DNA of 64,000 nt from Rosa chinensis (lineage: Eukaryota > Streptophyta > Magnoliopsida > Rosales > Rosaceae): positions 54,720,397 through 54,784,396 of the forward strand of contig NC_037088.1 in assembly GCF_002994745.2 (NCBI RefSeq), read 5' to 3'. This document shows, in pieces, positions 30,334-43,136 of this stretch. The position numbers were made by a program, and so were the translations under genes. The stretch's first letter is position 1. Each line of letters begins with the position of its first letter. Below the pieces are notes generated by a model that saw nothing but the letters and a program-made list of their open reading frames with translations, searched no databases and was not told the origin of the DNA.

Positions 30334-33300
30334 CTAAAAATCAACAGGAAGACTACTTAAGAATGCAAAGGTGTAGGGAGACGTGGACTTGCCAAACAGT
30401 GAACACCAAGTAGGAAGCTTTGAAAGAACTCTTTCGACTTTCGGTGTTACAATATCCATATCAGTTCTTAACTTGAGAAGGGGAGCTTGCTCGTCTCTCT
30501 TCCCGTCCGCCTTAAGAGTAGAGTTTTTGGTCCAGTAGACAGTCAGACCAAACTTCGTTGGTGAATTGTTTCCCCCGGCAAACTGAATAACATGCCAACC
30601 ATCTACAGCGCTCTTGTCACCAACTGAAACCAATTCCTCAGAGTTTCCAGCATCTGAAATTACAGGTTTGACATTTTCAGCTGAGAAATGTCGTCGTACA
30701 ATCACAAGAAAGAAATAAGGAGAAATGCAATATAATGCAGTTAATTGTACCTGTGAATGCAAAATCCCGTATTTCATCCATGTTTATTGCAAGAGACCAC
30801 CGTAATGAACCCTTCGTATCAATTAAAACTTGTGTTGTTCTTTCAATACCTTGATTATCACTCTGAACATGCATTATGGGAATGTCTACTTCACTCCACC
30901 CACTGTCACTGTCATCCTCAGTCCAACAGCCGTATTTCACTGTAAAAGTTACAAAATCAAAGACCTGATCTCGACCACATCTGAAACCTTCATTAATTAG
31001 CTCAACCTCCTTTGTCAATTTTCCAGGAGTTGAAGAAAACAGAGACACATAGGATCTAGGATCTTCAATGCTTCTTGTAGTATCTACAACATGCACAACC
31101 TGAGAACCATAAAGTGTGAATAACTGAATAAGAGGCGGACTCAAGATAATCAAGTGAGGGAAATATATTGGATCACTAATTAACTGGACAAACGAAAAAT
31201 TCAATCCCATGGTTTTCCAATAAAATCATGTATTACACAGAAAAAAAGAGCTTCATGTGCATAATCCAGGTACCAGAAACACAATATTGACATACAAACA
31301 AAATTAGGACTTAGGGTGGTAAAGATACTATAGGGACAGTGCTACAGGGACTTACATTTACAGCTCTTGATGTGTCTTTGGTAAATGCTGGTACAGTACC
31401 AGATAATACAAGAGCAAGCGAGAGGCAAAACAAGGCGCAAGTTGAGAGAACAATCAATCTCTTGGCACCTGGAGAGCAATTGAACCAATACTACCTAGTT
31501 AGCTCAAAACTAAAAAGGGAGGTCAAATTATGTCTTATAAGTTAACTAAACATATCCATCATCATGAACTCAATAAAAAGCCAACTACTTGGTAAACAAA
31601 TACCTGAAAGATGAATGTATGAAAGAAGATACACCAAAGTCAGGCACATGACAGCAGAAACAAAAACAGCAAGTATAACATTTCCCAGCCAATCAGGAGT
31701 ACCACCAGGATTCCTGAGAAAAATAAAAATAACAATGTCACAGTTGAGAATTAAAAAAAGCAGGTTGCTAAATCTGCAAATAGCAACAAAGAATTTCACA
31801 AATATACTTGTGGAGTTCCATCGCAGGCAAGGTGTCCAAAGACACCAAGGAGCTGTCTACTCAGAAGGGTTTAATAAAAATCAAGAGGCAGCCCACTTTC
31901 AACCTCCAGATTCATTATTTCACTTATCAAACAGTCTGTTAGTAAATTGTTAATAATTACTTTGGACTTATCACATAAATGACTTGATTGGATTCGATTC
32001 TCTTCTAGAAAGAAGTTCATATGATACATCACCAATCTGAATGTGGCTTGAAATGCCACCTTAAATTTGCAAAGACATTAAACTTCAACCCTATAATACC
32101 CTAAAAGTAAATCAGTTGCCTTTTAGTTTTTAGATAAACTAGAGTACCGCATAATTTACCTATCAAAACGAACCATGGTCCCGATTATTGTGCCAGCCAC
32201 CCTAATGAATACGCCAGCAGAAAGTACTATCGGTACAGCTAATCCTATCAGCAGAGTTGCAAGTTTCAGTGGCTTAGGTAATCGGACTGGGCTTAGAGTT
32301 GCTTCAAGAAAGCCATCTGGATAGTACAGTGTATATGATTAGTTGAAAGAAAAATCAAGTAGATATGAACATGCTTCTCTTTAAAGAAATGTTAAATTGA
32401 ACATGGGTCAGACTAAAGTGGTTATAAACATGAACTCACATGCGAATGCTGGTGGAACCAACCAAGCAAGAGCCAGATAAGACGATCCAATTCTGTAATA
32501 GGTTCCCAAACAGAGGAGAATGAGCCATTGAATTGATCCAGCTTTGTAGAGCCATCTTTCAGCCTCCAATTTAACCAAATCGGCTCGGATAGCAGGTGAC
32601 AGCTGTTTTTTCTTGGAGTAAGCGTTTGCCAAATACGTATGAAGAACAAGATAACCCAAATATTGACCAGTTAATGCTCCAAGCAGAGCAGGTGCAGCGA
32701 ATAACCCAACTACAAGCCATGGGTTTGCGACATATGGCACTGGTGATGATGATATTAGGGGTATAATAAAGGCCACAATAACAGAGAAACTTAATGCAAA
32801 TGTCCACATAAGAATGACACTTAAACATGACAAGACCAATGATACTGCAGCTGGATAACCACCCATAAGCAATGATGTAGTCCATATAAGAAGTGATTGC
32901 GCTATCACTGAATTATGAAGCATTCTGGCGAAGCGTTGACGGTAGACAATCATGTACATCCCCTGGGATTGTCACAAGATTCAGAATTACATGGCAAACT
33001 TGAAATATCATGAAGGCCACAAACTACAACATCTCAGCAAAAGAAAAAAAGAAAGAAAAAAAAAGAAGAAATCCCAAGTGTGTCAGGTATCAAAACAAGA
33101 AAACATGATAACGTTTCTGGAGTCAAAATGTACCAAAATGTCAAAATATATGGCAGAACTCAGGCCTGTTTTATCCTCTTCTTCCATTGTACTGGCTTTT
33201 GGAAGATGAGAGGATGCAGCGACCCGGAGCAGAAAAGCAAGCATATTTTCTCCAAGATGTTGAAGAGATCCCAATTGAAGAAGCTCGAATTTGTCATTCT

Positions 33301-36300
33301 GCATTATAAAGAAAGTGTAGATTGTAAATAATAAATTCAAATTGGAAACACCAAGTTAAGTCTGTGACTAGTTGGATGATTGTTAGATGCAGCCAATACT
33401 CTTGATTAACACTAATAATCAATCAGGCGGAAAAGAGTTACAACTTAGAACCATTCCCATAATCAAAAGCAAATAAAGCTACATACTACATGTAGCCTAA
33501 CTACTGGATAAACTAGTAATTACTTCCATGGAATCAAATAGCTGCATTGCTTCACATGCTTAGTTGCATACTACTGGATAAACTTTTAATTACTTCCATG
33601 GAATCAAATAGCTGCATTGCTTCACATTCTTATTTGCTTTTTTTTTTTTTTTCATAGAAATATTGACATTATAGCTACAGACAAGCTAGCATGCAATGAT
33701 AAAAGATGGGTACAACCAGACAACCTTAATGAAGCGCCCCCCACATATCCTCATTAAGAAGGCAGAGCCTCAAGCCAATATTACAATAAAATTACTCAAA
33801 TCAATTCTTTGCAAAACAAAACTAAAGAATAATATTGAATGTTAAACAATAAATTTCAATCCCCTTACAAGAATCGACTCAGAACTTCCTCTGAATTATG
33901 AAAGGAAAAAGAACTAGCCAGCTAATATCCCAAAAAAGAGTGCAAGACGAAGAGAAGAAAAACCTTCGTGTGGTATACTGCACTGTTATCTGAGTAAGCA
34001 AAGTCAAGGCCTGAAAGGCCAGCTAGCTCTTTGTATACTTGGAAATCTGTTGCAGATTTGATGGCTCCCGAGGAAAATATATTCTGCAGCATAAGAATTG
34101 AGTCCTTTTCCTATATAAATACACATATATTGTCCAAAAGAGATATAACAAAAAAATATCAAAGGAATGATTACAAACCTGTCCTATTATGTGGCCAGAT
34201 GGGTATTTCGCTACTGCAGCATAATTCTCAATAGCCCAAGGATGAGGACCGGCCTATCAGATGAAGAAATCATTACAAGAAAGGACGATATTAAGCTCAA
34301 ACACAGTTTAGAGCAGCATGAGTAACTTTAATGAGAACAGAAGATATAGATGTATAGTTAATAGATGATACATCTGCCATCTAAGCTATAAAATCTAATG
34401 AACTACACAAGTAAAGTTTCAAGAAATACCCAGTACTATCATATTACAAAATGGACAACCTCAACTGACCCATCTGCTCAATATCAGACAATGATGAGGT
34501 ACTGCTATTAGAGACAGCACAGTCAATCATAGGTGGTTGTGTTTAACATACCAAAATCAAGCACTGCATGAGAAAAGTAAGTTTACAAACTGTTCCCTAT
34601 TTTTTCCATTACTGTCCTTGGACCCTAATGTCCCAAACTAACAAGAGAAACCCTTTCAAACAAAGTGATATAGAAATTTTAAAAGTGATATACAAAATTT
34701 ATAGAGCAATGCCGTGGAAATATAATTTAAGCAATATCATCATATCCTACATATTTTGGAGATAGAAATCTGAGACCTTGACACACGCTATATATGACTT
34801 AAGTTATAAAAAGGCTATTAACTGGAGTTTAGAATATTGAGCACCTACAGACATATCTCAACTGCAAGAATAAGTGAATGCTGATCACAAACCTGACCTG
34901 AAATATGCCAGACTTCCCTCCAATACCCATGGCCTCCAAATCAATAGCCAGACGAATCGTACTGCTCCATGGATGCTGCATCAATAAGTTCAAAACAAAT
35001 TCAATAGAAGACTTAATTGTACAGACAGAACGAGAAATGCTTAGGATCATACTGATGCATGATTTAAACAACTTCTCCTTGTTTTGTCTGTTTCTTAGAA
35101 CACATGTAAAGAATCAGTTTTTCTAATTCACAGTTAAAAACTACACCACATGATCTCTACAATCTCTACATCAAACAACATTATCTCACTAATCGAATTT
35201 TCTAATAAATGGAACAGAGGGACAATAGAACCTCATCATCTAAGTATTTGGATATGCATATCAAAGGACAGTACGGCTACTAGTGACGACAAAGAGAGAG
35301 TTGAAATTAACCTGAGTAATAAAGCTATGAGCACCATCTAGACCTTCCTCCTCCCCAGTGTTAAACAAAAATATAACAGCATGCTTAAATCCATGCGCCC
35401 ACTGCGAAACTCCACGAGCAAGTTCCAACATAACAGCCACACACGAACTGCAATCTCCGGCCCCTCCTCTGAAACATGTATGATCACCACATCAAATTCA
35501 GCTAGTGAAAAACTGTTCCAAAATCATACACTCATGTACTAAACTGAAAGTCCTTCACACAGAATTTCCCAACATGGGTACTTATGCTCGAAACAAAGAT
35601 CATAACTTTAACAAACAAAACCGAAAAAGATATGAACTTCGAGACTGAACAACATGAACAAGGCTTACGTTGAGAAGACAGTGTCAATGTGAGAAGACAC
35701 GAGAACAGCATTGTCCACAGAAATAGGTGAATACTTGGGCGAGATTCTTACAACAATGTGATTCAAATCCGAATACACAAGTGTTTTCCCCTTAAATAAT
35801 CCACTCTTCATTTGATTAGCTCCGGTTTTCGCAACAAACGAGTCCACCTCCACATCAACTTCCCAGTGAGCCGTTTTCTTAATCTCCTCTGCTTCTGCCA
35901 ATACATACTGAAAACCCCATGTCAGAAACCAAAACCGAAATCAAACTATACAAAACTGAATGCTTTGTATTGCTAAAAATATATCCAAGTGTGCTGAACT
36001 AACCTGCTGAGCAAGAGTGATGGCTTCAGAGGCAACAGGGTGAGGGCCCAACTGGGTCAGAACCTTGACGTGTTTCCGAGCAGAGAACTCGGAGAAGCCT
36101 CGCTTTCCGGCCTGGTCAGGAGTGAGAGGGGCGGGGAGGGACTCGAACTGGTAATGATAAACGCCCCAACACGAGTATGTGATGGCTGCGAACAAGGTGA
36201 GCCAGACAAAAGGTGATCGCTGTGGCCTCTGAACAACCCATGGGGTGGTGACACTTGGGTTTTGAGTTGGTTCTTGTTCTGGTTGTGGTTCGGGAGCTGA

Positions 36301-36330
36301 AGAGGAACCAGTCTGGGGCTTCCGTCGCAT
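30334..36330 (-). CDS. ERMP1: ER M28 metallopeptidase (ERMP1-like), complete, 13 exons
   Basis: Minus-strand exons: 36330-36004, 35907-35669, 35468-35312, 34975-34898, 34253-34179, 34083-33964, 33298-33134, 32962-32440, 32316-32160, 31713-31604, 31468-31356, 31099-30751 and 30680-30334. All borders are GT-AG and they sum to 2760 nt, an open frame of 919 residues. Residues about 45-68 form a transmembrane anchor (WLTLFAAITYSCWGVYHY). The M28 zinc peptidase core shows VLVSSHIDTVF (His), GGAGDCSSCVA (Asp), FNTGEEEGLDGAH (Glu pair), IDLEAMGIGG (Asp) and SAVYHTKND (His), so all metal ligands are present. Exons 8-11 encode multiple membrane segments, and the last two exons a luminal domain. This is the layout of ER-resident ERMP1/Fxna-type proteins. 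The ATG at 36330 is the first in the frame; sequence upstream offers only non-ATG extension. Confidence 0.92.
33497..33790. repeat. 72-bp tandem duplication and LINE-like 3' end in intron 6
   Basis: TACTGGATAAACT through TTGCTTCACAT occurs twice in tandem (33510-33575 and 33572-33640). Immediately after, on the minus strand, a segment ends in a 14-A run (33640-33655) behind CTATAATGTCAATATTTC, which looks like the 3' end of a non-LTR retrotransposon running to about 33780. No coding part is left. Confidence 0.45.
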
Positions 36331-38372
36331 TGTGGAGTTTGGTTTGGGGAAAGAGAGTTGGAATGTGATTTGGGTTCTGGATTGCACAGGATGCAGAGGT
36401 TTGTACTTTGTACTTAAAAAGTCATCTCCTGCCCACGTGGGAGTATATGGCTGCAACTCGTGTGGGTGCTTAACGAAGCCGGATTTGGAGTGGATTCGAC
36501 CAAATTCGGACGGATTTGGATGTAACTCGCCCTCGTGTTTAAGCCGTCCTCAACCGGGTTTGGAGCGTATTCAACCCAATCCGAACAGGTTTGGAGGATT
36601 AAGCCGAATTCTTATTTTAATGTGCTAGATTATATTTTTGTTTTGACGTAAGTATTTTTCTTAAATATTAAATATATGTTTATAAAGAACAACACACTTT
36701 TGAGTTTTTTTTTTTTCTTTCTTGTAGTGGAATATATAAAAAAATCATTATAAAACTAAGATTTGGATTAGTGTTTTAGAGTTTATTTATTTTATTTGTC
36801 TAAGTAGTTGGATATATAATATTAATTTTCAATTACAAATAATTAAAAAAATACTTAGATTAAAATTTTAAAATCGTACTTTAATTGGGATGGTCTAAGC
36901 ACGACCTGTTTATAAGCCGACACAAGCATGATAGAGGCTTAGGTCATGAGCCCGGTCGAGCACTCCCAAATACGGTATGAAGCACGAATATGCCGGCTTT
37001 AAACGAGTAGGCTCGTTTGCCACCTTTAACCGTGTATCCTACATTTTACATATTCCCTGCATGATCTACCATGTATGACTTGATTGACAGCATGGACTTA
37101 ACAGGGGCCATGTCTGCTTCTTTCACTTCTCCATGTGAATTGATGAGAGACTGTGTCCACATTTCACTCCCCCTGTGCAATGATTAGTGCCGCCGCTCCA
37201 GTGTTACAAGAGAAAACTTTAAAAAGTTGAAGGCTGAGGTACACCCATTTGTCTAACCATAAATGAGTCTGAGTTCTATCACTCACTTTTTTTTTTTTTT
37301 TGAGGAGCTATCACTCACTTGTTATATTCATTGGTCTCTAAAAGAACTATTAAGAAAAAAGTAAAATCCGATTTTTCTTCTTTTGCAATCAAATAAATTC
37401 TAATTGATAGGCTTTTTAAAAAATAATACCGACAATAAATAATAATAATTATTTATTTATTTATTTACTATTATTAAGAAAAGAGGGTTTGTTAGCTAAA
37501 ATTAAAATAATTACTTGCTGTGAAGAAATGTTAGTTATATATTTAAGAGAAAAGACTTTATTAGCTAAAATGACTGTGTAATTGCATACAAATCCTTACA
37601 TCACATATTTATTTGTAATCAAGAGAAGAAGCTTTGTTAGCCAAAATCAAAATTTTTGACAAAAATGACCCTAAGACATTAAAATACTTTGATAATTAAT
37701 TAAATCACAATGATCATTATAACAATTGCAAATTATATTTTTATTAACAAAAATAAACAAAATAAATCCTACAAATTCCACTTTTTTCCCACTAGCCTCT
37801 CTCTGCAATAACTGTTTTCATCCATTTTATTTTTTTTCTAAAAATAAAAATGGTGGTTCTAGTTGGACCTCCACATTTGCTATTTGGACCTCCCATACTA
37901 GTACACCTCTAATTTACTTTTTAGAATACTTAAAAGGCTAAGTAGACATCATTATTTTTACCAAAACACCCCTGAACATAAGATACAACAATATGTTACT
38001 CTACTTTTTATCTCTATCTTCAGCATGAGAAGAAGAATGAATCAGAATCACATGATATTGCTCTCTAATGAGTAAGTCTCTCCTCTACCAATTAATTTTC
38101 TCGATCTTGATATGTTGCTGGAATCCTTTTGAATTTGCTAAAAGAAGGAATTTCAAGGGTTTTGGGTTGGAAGATCGAGTAATAACTATATCATAATACT
38201 CAATGAATTTAATTTAAGGAAATTCCAAATCAGATTGTTTTGAATTTATTTTCGTATTAAATGATGGGTCATGTATAGAAATTATTGTTTTTACTTAATT
38301 GTTTTAGGTAAATTTTAAAACTATGTGTCAATATAAGGAGATTTCAGAAAAATAAAAAATAAAAAATTGTTT
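36331..38372. other. Intergenic, AT-rich, target region of copia element 2
   Basis: 36331-36460 is the metallopeptidase upstream region. 36480-36610 and 36890-37020 contain short GC-richer stretches with repeated CCGGGTTTGGA-like and GAGCCCGGTCGAGC words. 37480-37700 has direct repeats of (T/A)TTAAGAGAA, GCTTTGTTAGC(T/C)AAAAT. 37855-37880 (TCTAGTTGGACCTCCA) has an inverted partner at 47066-47090, beyond the copia element. No gene seen. Confidence 0.45.
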
Positions 38373-38377
38373 AAGGA

Positions 38378-38570
38378 TATCTCTATTTGTGTTTGATCCA
38401 AACTCTAGGTTACTTGACCTAGTGGTAATAGGGTTCAATTAGAAGAATCTAGAGATTATCTTTCCTTGTATGATTCTAACTCTATGCATTGTAATCCTTT
38501 ATATAAAGAGGTCTCTATTATCAATGAGAATACACAGCGATTATCTCTCAATTTCTGATTCCCTAAAACA
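38378..38570 (+). repeat. 5' LTR of copia element 2
   Basis: 193 bp, TGTTTAAGG to CCTAAAACA, with a TATATAAAG motif near 38510. Confidence 0.92.
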
Positions 38571-38584
38571 CGTTATCAGCACGA
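38571..38584 (+). promoter_or_regulatory. Primer-binding site of copia element 2
   Basis: CGTTATCAGCACGA, identical to that of element 1 although the LTRs differ strongly, which supports functional constraint on this site. Confidence 0.6.
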
Positions 38585-39553
38585 AGCCCTAACCCTGAAA
38601 TCATAAATTCGTAGCCTACAAATCCCAGAAACCACCGCCGCCCACCTTGAAGATCTCAACTCCAGGAGTCCAGAATCGGCGGCCCCACCCCCAAAACCGG
38701 CCGGAAAACCACCGAACCGGCCACCGGAAGTAGCGAAAGTCCCTCTGCCCGGTTCGAAGCTTTCCTCCCTGCCTACTGCTACCAAACTTCACCAGCAGCT
38801 GCAGCAGCACCCCAGATCACCGGAGCCGAAAAATCACCACCGGAACCGGCCTGAAACCACGTGAACCGGCCGCCTGAACCATCGAACCACCGAACTGCCG
38901 CCTGAACCTGTGCTTCAGTCAACGTCAACCTCCAGTCAGCCCTAGGCCCAGATCTTAGCCCAAGGCCCAGAAGCCCTGCAACCCGAAGCCCAGCAACACG
39001 GCCCACTGACGTCAGCTGCCACGTCAGCGTCCACGCAGGCACACAGTCAGCACACGTCAGCATCCAGTCATCCCTGCCACGTCAACTCCGATCTGCCACG
39101 TCATCACCCTCGTCAACGGCAAGTCAACACTTTTCCGGCCACTTTTCAGGCGACATTTTTTCGGCCAACTTTTCGGTCAAGTTTTCCGGCCACTTTTTAA
39201 GGTAATTTTTCCTAAAAATTCCCGTTTTTGAAGTATTTTTTTTTAATTTCTTCTTCTTTTCTCGGGGACTTCCAACATCCCTTCTTCTACCCCCCTTTCT
39301 TCTTCATAGGGGAGACCAAAAGCCGAACTGTGGGGGTTCGTGCTCACTCCAAGATTGGAGCTTGTAGAGTCCTCCAAACTTAGAGTTTGTTGAGAAGAAA
39401 ACGATCGACCACATACATCGTTGTTTCGATCTAATCCAAAACCCCTCTTGGAATCGGATTTTCTTGGAAGCGACTACGCTCAGAAATTTAATAGTTTTTC
39501 GTGGTAACCTTTTTCGCTCCGAAACTAACCCTAATCTTGTGTTGTTTTTCAGG
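38585..39553 (+). other. Leader of copia element 2
   Basis: GC-rich, with repeated CCGGCC, CACCGGAA and CACGTCA(G/A)C words, followed by a stretch like that of element 1 (TTTTTCGTGG, GCTCCGAAACTAA) and the acceptor-like TTGTTTTTCAGG just before the gag ATG. No gene. Confidence 0.6.
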
Positions 39554-40644
39554 ATGAGTTACTTGAACAAGTTGAACTTTGTTCCACTAGAGACAACTGG
39601 CGCAGGATACCATAGATGGGTCTGAGATGTGCGCCAACATCTTAAGGCTGATGGACTTCTGGAAGCCATCCAAGAGCCTAGTCAGAATGTGCTCTCCACT
39701 GAGCAAGCTACTGCTTTTGAACCAAAACAAGCTAAAGCCATAATTCTCATGACAAGGCACATGAATGACACGCTCCAAAATGAATACCTCAATGAGGAAG
39801 ACCCAAGAAGGCTAAGGGTAGAACTTGAGCAGCGATTTGGCAACGTTCGTGACTCCCTACTTCCTGATTTAGAAGTGCGATGGCATAGCCTCCGCTTTTG
39901 TGATTTCAAGTCTGTGCTTGATTATAACTCGGAAGCTCTTCGTATCAAGTCTCTAATGGAGTTTTGTGGCCAAGCCATAACTGATACTATGTTGATCGAG
40001 AAGACTCTCTCTACCTTCCCCGTCTCTGCATTGATGATTTCAAAGAATTATCGGATTGATGTAAATGCAGGACGTATCACAAGGTTTCATGAGCTCATTG
40101 GCGCCATGAACGTAGCTGAAAAGCATGACAATATTCTTGTGAAGAACTATAATGCTAGACCCGTGGGAACTAAGCCTATTCCGGAGTCTAACTATAGTCG
40201 CGCCCCCAATGGAGGACGCAAGGAGTGAAACCCTAAGAGTAGGGACAATTCTGGACATTCTGGTCCATATGTTCACCCTAAAGAGGAAGGAAATCGCCAA
40301 GAGAGGCGTGCACGGAACTGTGAAGGTCAACATGTGAAGAGAGAGAGAGAGGCGGAGCCTCCGACCATGGTTGTAACGCCACCAAGAGGATAGGTAGTCC
40401 AAATCGCGCCCCAATGGCGCCTCGATCAAGGGAGCCTGACCATAATGATGTTTGTTTTCGATGTGGATCAACTGAACATTGGGCCAAAGCATGTACAGCA
40501 CCCCAGAATGTTGCAAACGCATACAAGACGTCTCGTGAAGCAAGGGAAGCAAATTACATGGAACAACAAGATCAAGATGGCGATCTAGATCTAAGGGTGG
40601 AAGACTACAAGGATCAAGACCCAGAAACTGGCGATTTTGATTAA
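39554..40644 (+). pseudogene. gag: Gag of copia element 2, broken
   Basis: Related to gag of element 1. ATG at 39554, then an in-frame TGA near 39625 (after RWV), an open part 39629-40228 with LEQRFGNVRDSLLPDLEVRW and EKTLSTFPVSALM, a TGA at 40226 at a Trp position, and then frame changes through the basic Gly/Arg region. The zinc knuckle CFRCGSTEHWAKAC near 40453 and the acidic C-terminus (40414-40644) survive in another frame. It cannot produce full-length gag. Confidence 0.88.
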
Positions 40645-40789
40645 GTCTTTTTATTTTCCAAGAGATGTAGGCGATTGCCATATTACTTTTTATTGGATTA
40701 GATTTTCTTTGATCAAAGAAACAATGATGTACTCTGTTGGCTTATGAATAAAATTTCGAGTTCTTTTCATTATGACTCAATTTTGATTC

Positions 40790-43136
40790 TGAGCATATTA
40801 CTTTGTGACTACGATGGCTGGGCCATCAATATTAATTCAAGGACATGGAATAGCCCAAGTTCCACTTGCCAAATGGCACCTTGATTACAGCTGTCACAGA
40901 AACTCTCTACGCTCTTAGGGAAAATCGTACCTATGAATAGCCAACGAATTCCATGCGAAAATGCATGTAAAGAACGGAAATGAGTTCCTTTGCAATACCT
41001 TTAATGATTGCGAACAAAGACGCATCTTAGAGAAGTTTATGTGTCTCTCTAGTGGACTCTATGTCACTATTTGAGCTATTAATCCAATACTCATTCTGTT
41101 CTTACAAAGAATCCGTAGGGATTTTGTGGATTGATTCAACCAACTTGTGGACGTTTAAATATTTCATGATATTGGTTGACACGCAAACACGCTGATCACG
41201 TGTTGTGCCATTGTCCACCTACAAATGCTGCTTACGCTACACTCCTAGCACATATCATATGACAAAGGGCTCACTCCCCAGATCATCTTATTCAGTCAAT
41301 CAGATTTGACTATGCTAGAGAGTTTACATCGAGAGACTTTCGATGGATATTGCAATGGGCTTGATGTTGGACATCACATTCCCATTTACACACCCAAATG
41401 GTCTTGCGGAAACGACTACGATGATAGTCCGAACATTGGTAATGCGCACCAATCTCCTTATATCCGCTTGGGGTAATGCAATAGCGCATATAGCTATGCT
41501 AATTTGTCTACGACCCACAGCCACTCAATGTACCTTTGCATTACAGCTAGTGACTGGGAACAAATATCGTACTTACTCATATTTGAGTGCGCCATTTATG
41601 TGCCAATTGGCCGCCACAACGCTCTATGATGAGTCCTTACAGACGAATGGGCAACTACGTTGGATTTGAGACTCCAACAATCGTCCGCCACTTAATGCCC
41701 TTGCAAGGCGATCTCATTACCACTAGATTTGAGGGTTGTCACTTTGATGGGACAGTCTTCCCGTCGTTCGGGGGAGATAAGAACACAGATGTTCAATAGG
41801 AACGACAAGAATTGTCGTGGTCTATCCCCACTATGTCTCATCTTGATCCCTATCAAAGTGACGAGATCACACAAATATGCTGCAAACATGCCTGCAAGGA
41901 AGGACGTCCCTACGACGAGAGGACGTAGCGCCACCCTACATGGAGGTAGGCATGGCGCCAATGCCAAAGAGAGTGACACTCTGGCTTTACAGGTCATGGC
42001 CCCAGCTAGGATGCGTGGGAGGCCCGTGGGTTCGAAGGAACTTTGGCACATTCCAATCCTTTGATCATCAAGACTCAAAATCCGTCTCATGAGTATCTTC
42101 CGGGTTATGGTTATCGTTGGGGGACGCCTCAACGTCAGAACCTATTCCTGAGAATATAGAGCTCTATGAAACTTACACTAGTGTACATGAGACGTGGGAT
42201 AGAAACTCCATCATAATTGATGATGTAGTTGTGCATTTCGTTGCGCATGAGTTTGTTAAGTCTAATGATATCGAACCACGCTCCGTTGATTAATGAATGC
42301 CAACGTAGAGAAATTTGGCCTAAATGGAAAGATGCGATCCAGGTTAAGATGGATTCTCTAACGAAGAGGAAGGTTTTCGAGCTAGAGATGCCAACACCTC
42401 CTAACATAGAACCTATTGACTAATGGGTCTTCGTTAGAAAGCGTGATGAGAAAAAGAGATGGCAATCTCGCCTTATGGCGCTAGGCTTCTCACAAAACGC
42501 CCTGGAATCGACTACGATGAGACATATTCTCTCGTAATGGATGTCATTGCACTCCACTACCTTGTCAGTTTGGTAGTTTCCGAATAACTGAACATGCAGC
42601 TTACAAATATGGTCACTACGTATCTCTATAGGGATCTAGATATGGAATATACATGAAGGTTCATGGTGAACTTCATTTACCCAAGTCAAGTGGCTCTAGA
42701 CCATGGAGCGGTTCATGTTAGACATGATCTTCATTAGAAGCCCTTAAAAAGTTAAGGGAAGCCGCTGAACACTTGAAATCCGAGTTTGAGATGAAGGATT
42801 TTGGGAGAAGACAATTATGTCTCGGTTTAGAACTTGAGCATCGTGTCGATAGATACTTAGGCATTTTGACAAGGTCAAGCCTTCAAGCACCCCTATGATC
42901 GTCCATAGTCTTGATCCTGAAAAGGATCATCTTCGTCGAAAGGATGATGACGAAGATGTGCTAGAGGTAAAAGTGCGTTACTTAGTACAATAGGCGCATT
43001 ATTGTACTTATCCCAATGCACAAGACCGGACATCTCATATGTTGTGAACTTGTTAGCTAGATATAGCTCTGCGCCAACGCGACGCCATTGGATTGGTTTT
43101 CAATACTTGAGATGTATGAGTGATATTGTGACGTCC
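40790..43136 (+). pseudogene. pol: Protease, integrase and RT of copia element 2, heavily decayed
   Basis: Short recognisable pieces in several frames: MAGPS (about 40815), WNGPIQPTCG-like integrase start (about 41120), HPNGLAETTT and RTNLLISAW (about 41395-41470), the linker with KDVPTTRG (about 41900), CQRREIWPKWKDAI (about 42300), RT entry (about 42430) and QCTRPDISYVVNLLARYS (about 43012). Many frameshifts and stops. Collinear throughout, in contrast to element 1. Confidence 0.85.

Noticed and set aside
30334..36330. Several separate small minus-strand genes between 30 and 36 kb
   Set aside because: The open pieces join through consensus splice sites into one 919-residue M28 peptidase with all metal ligands in order.
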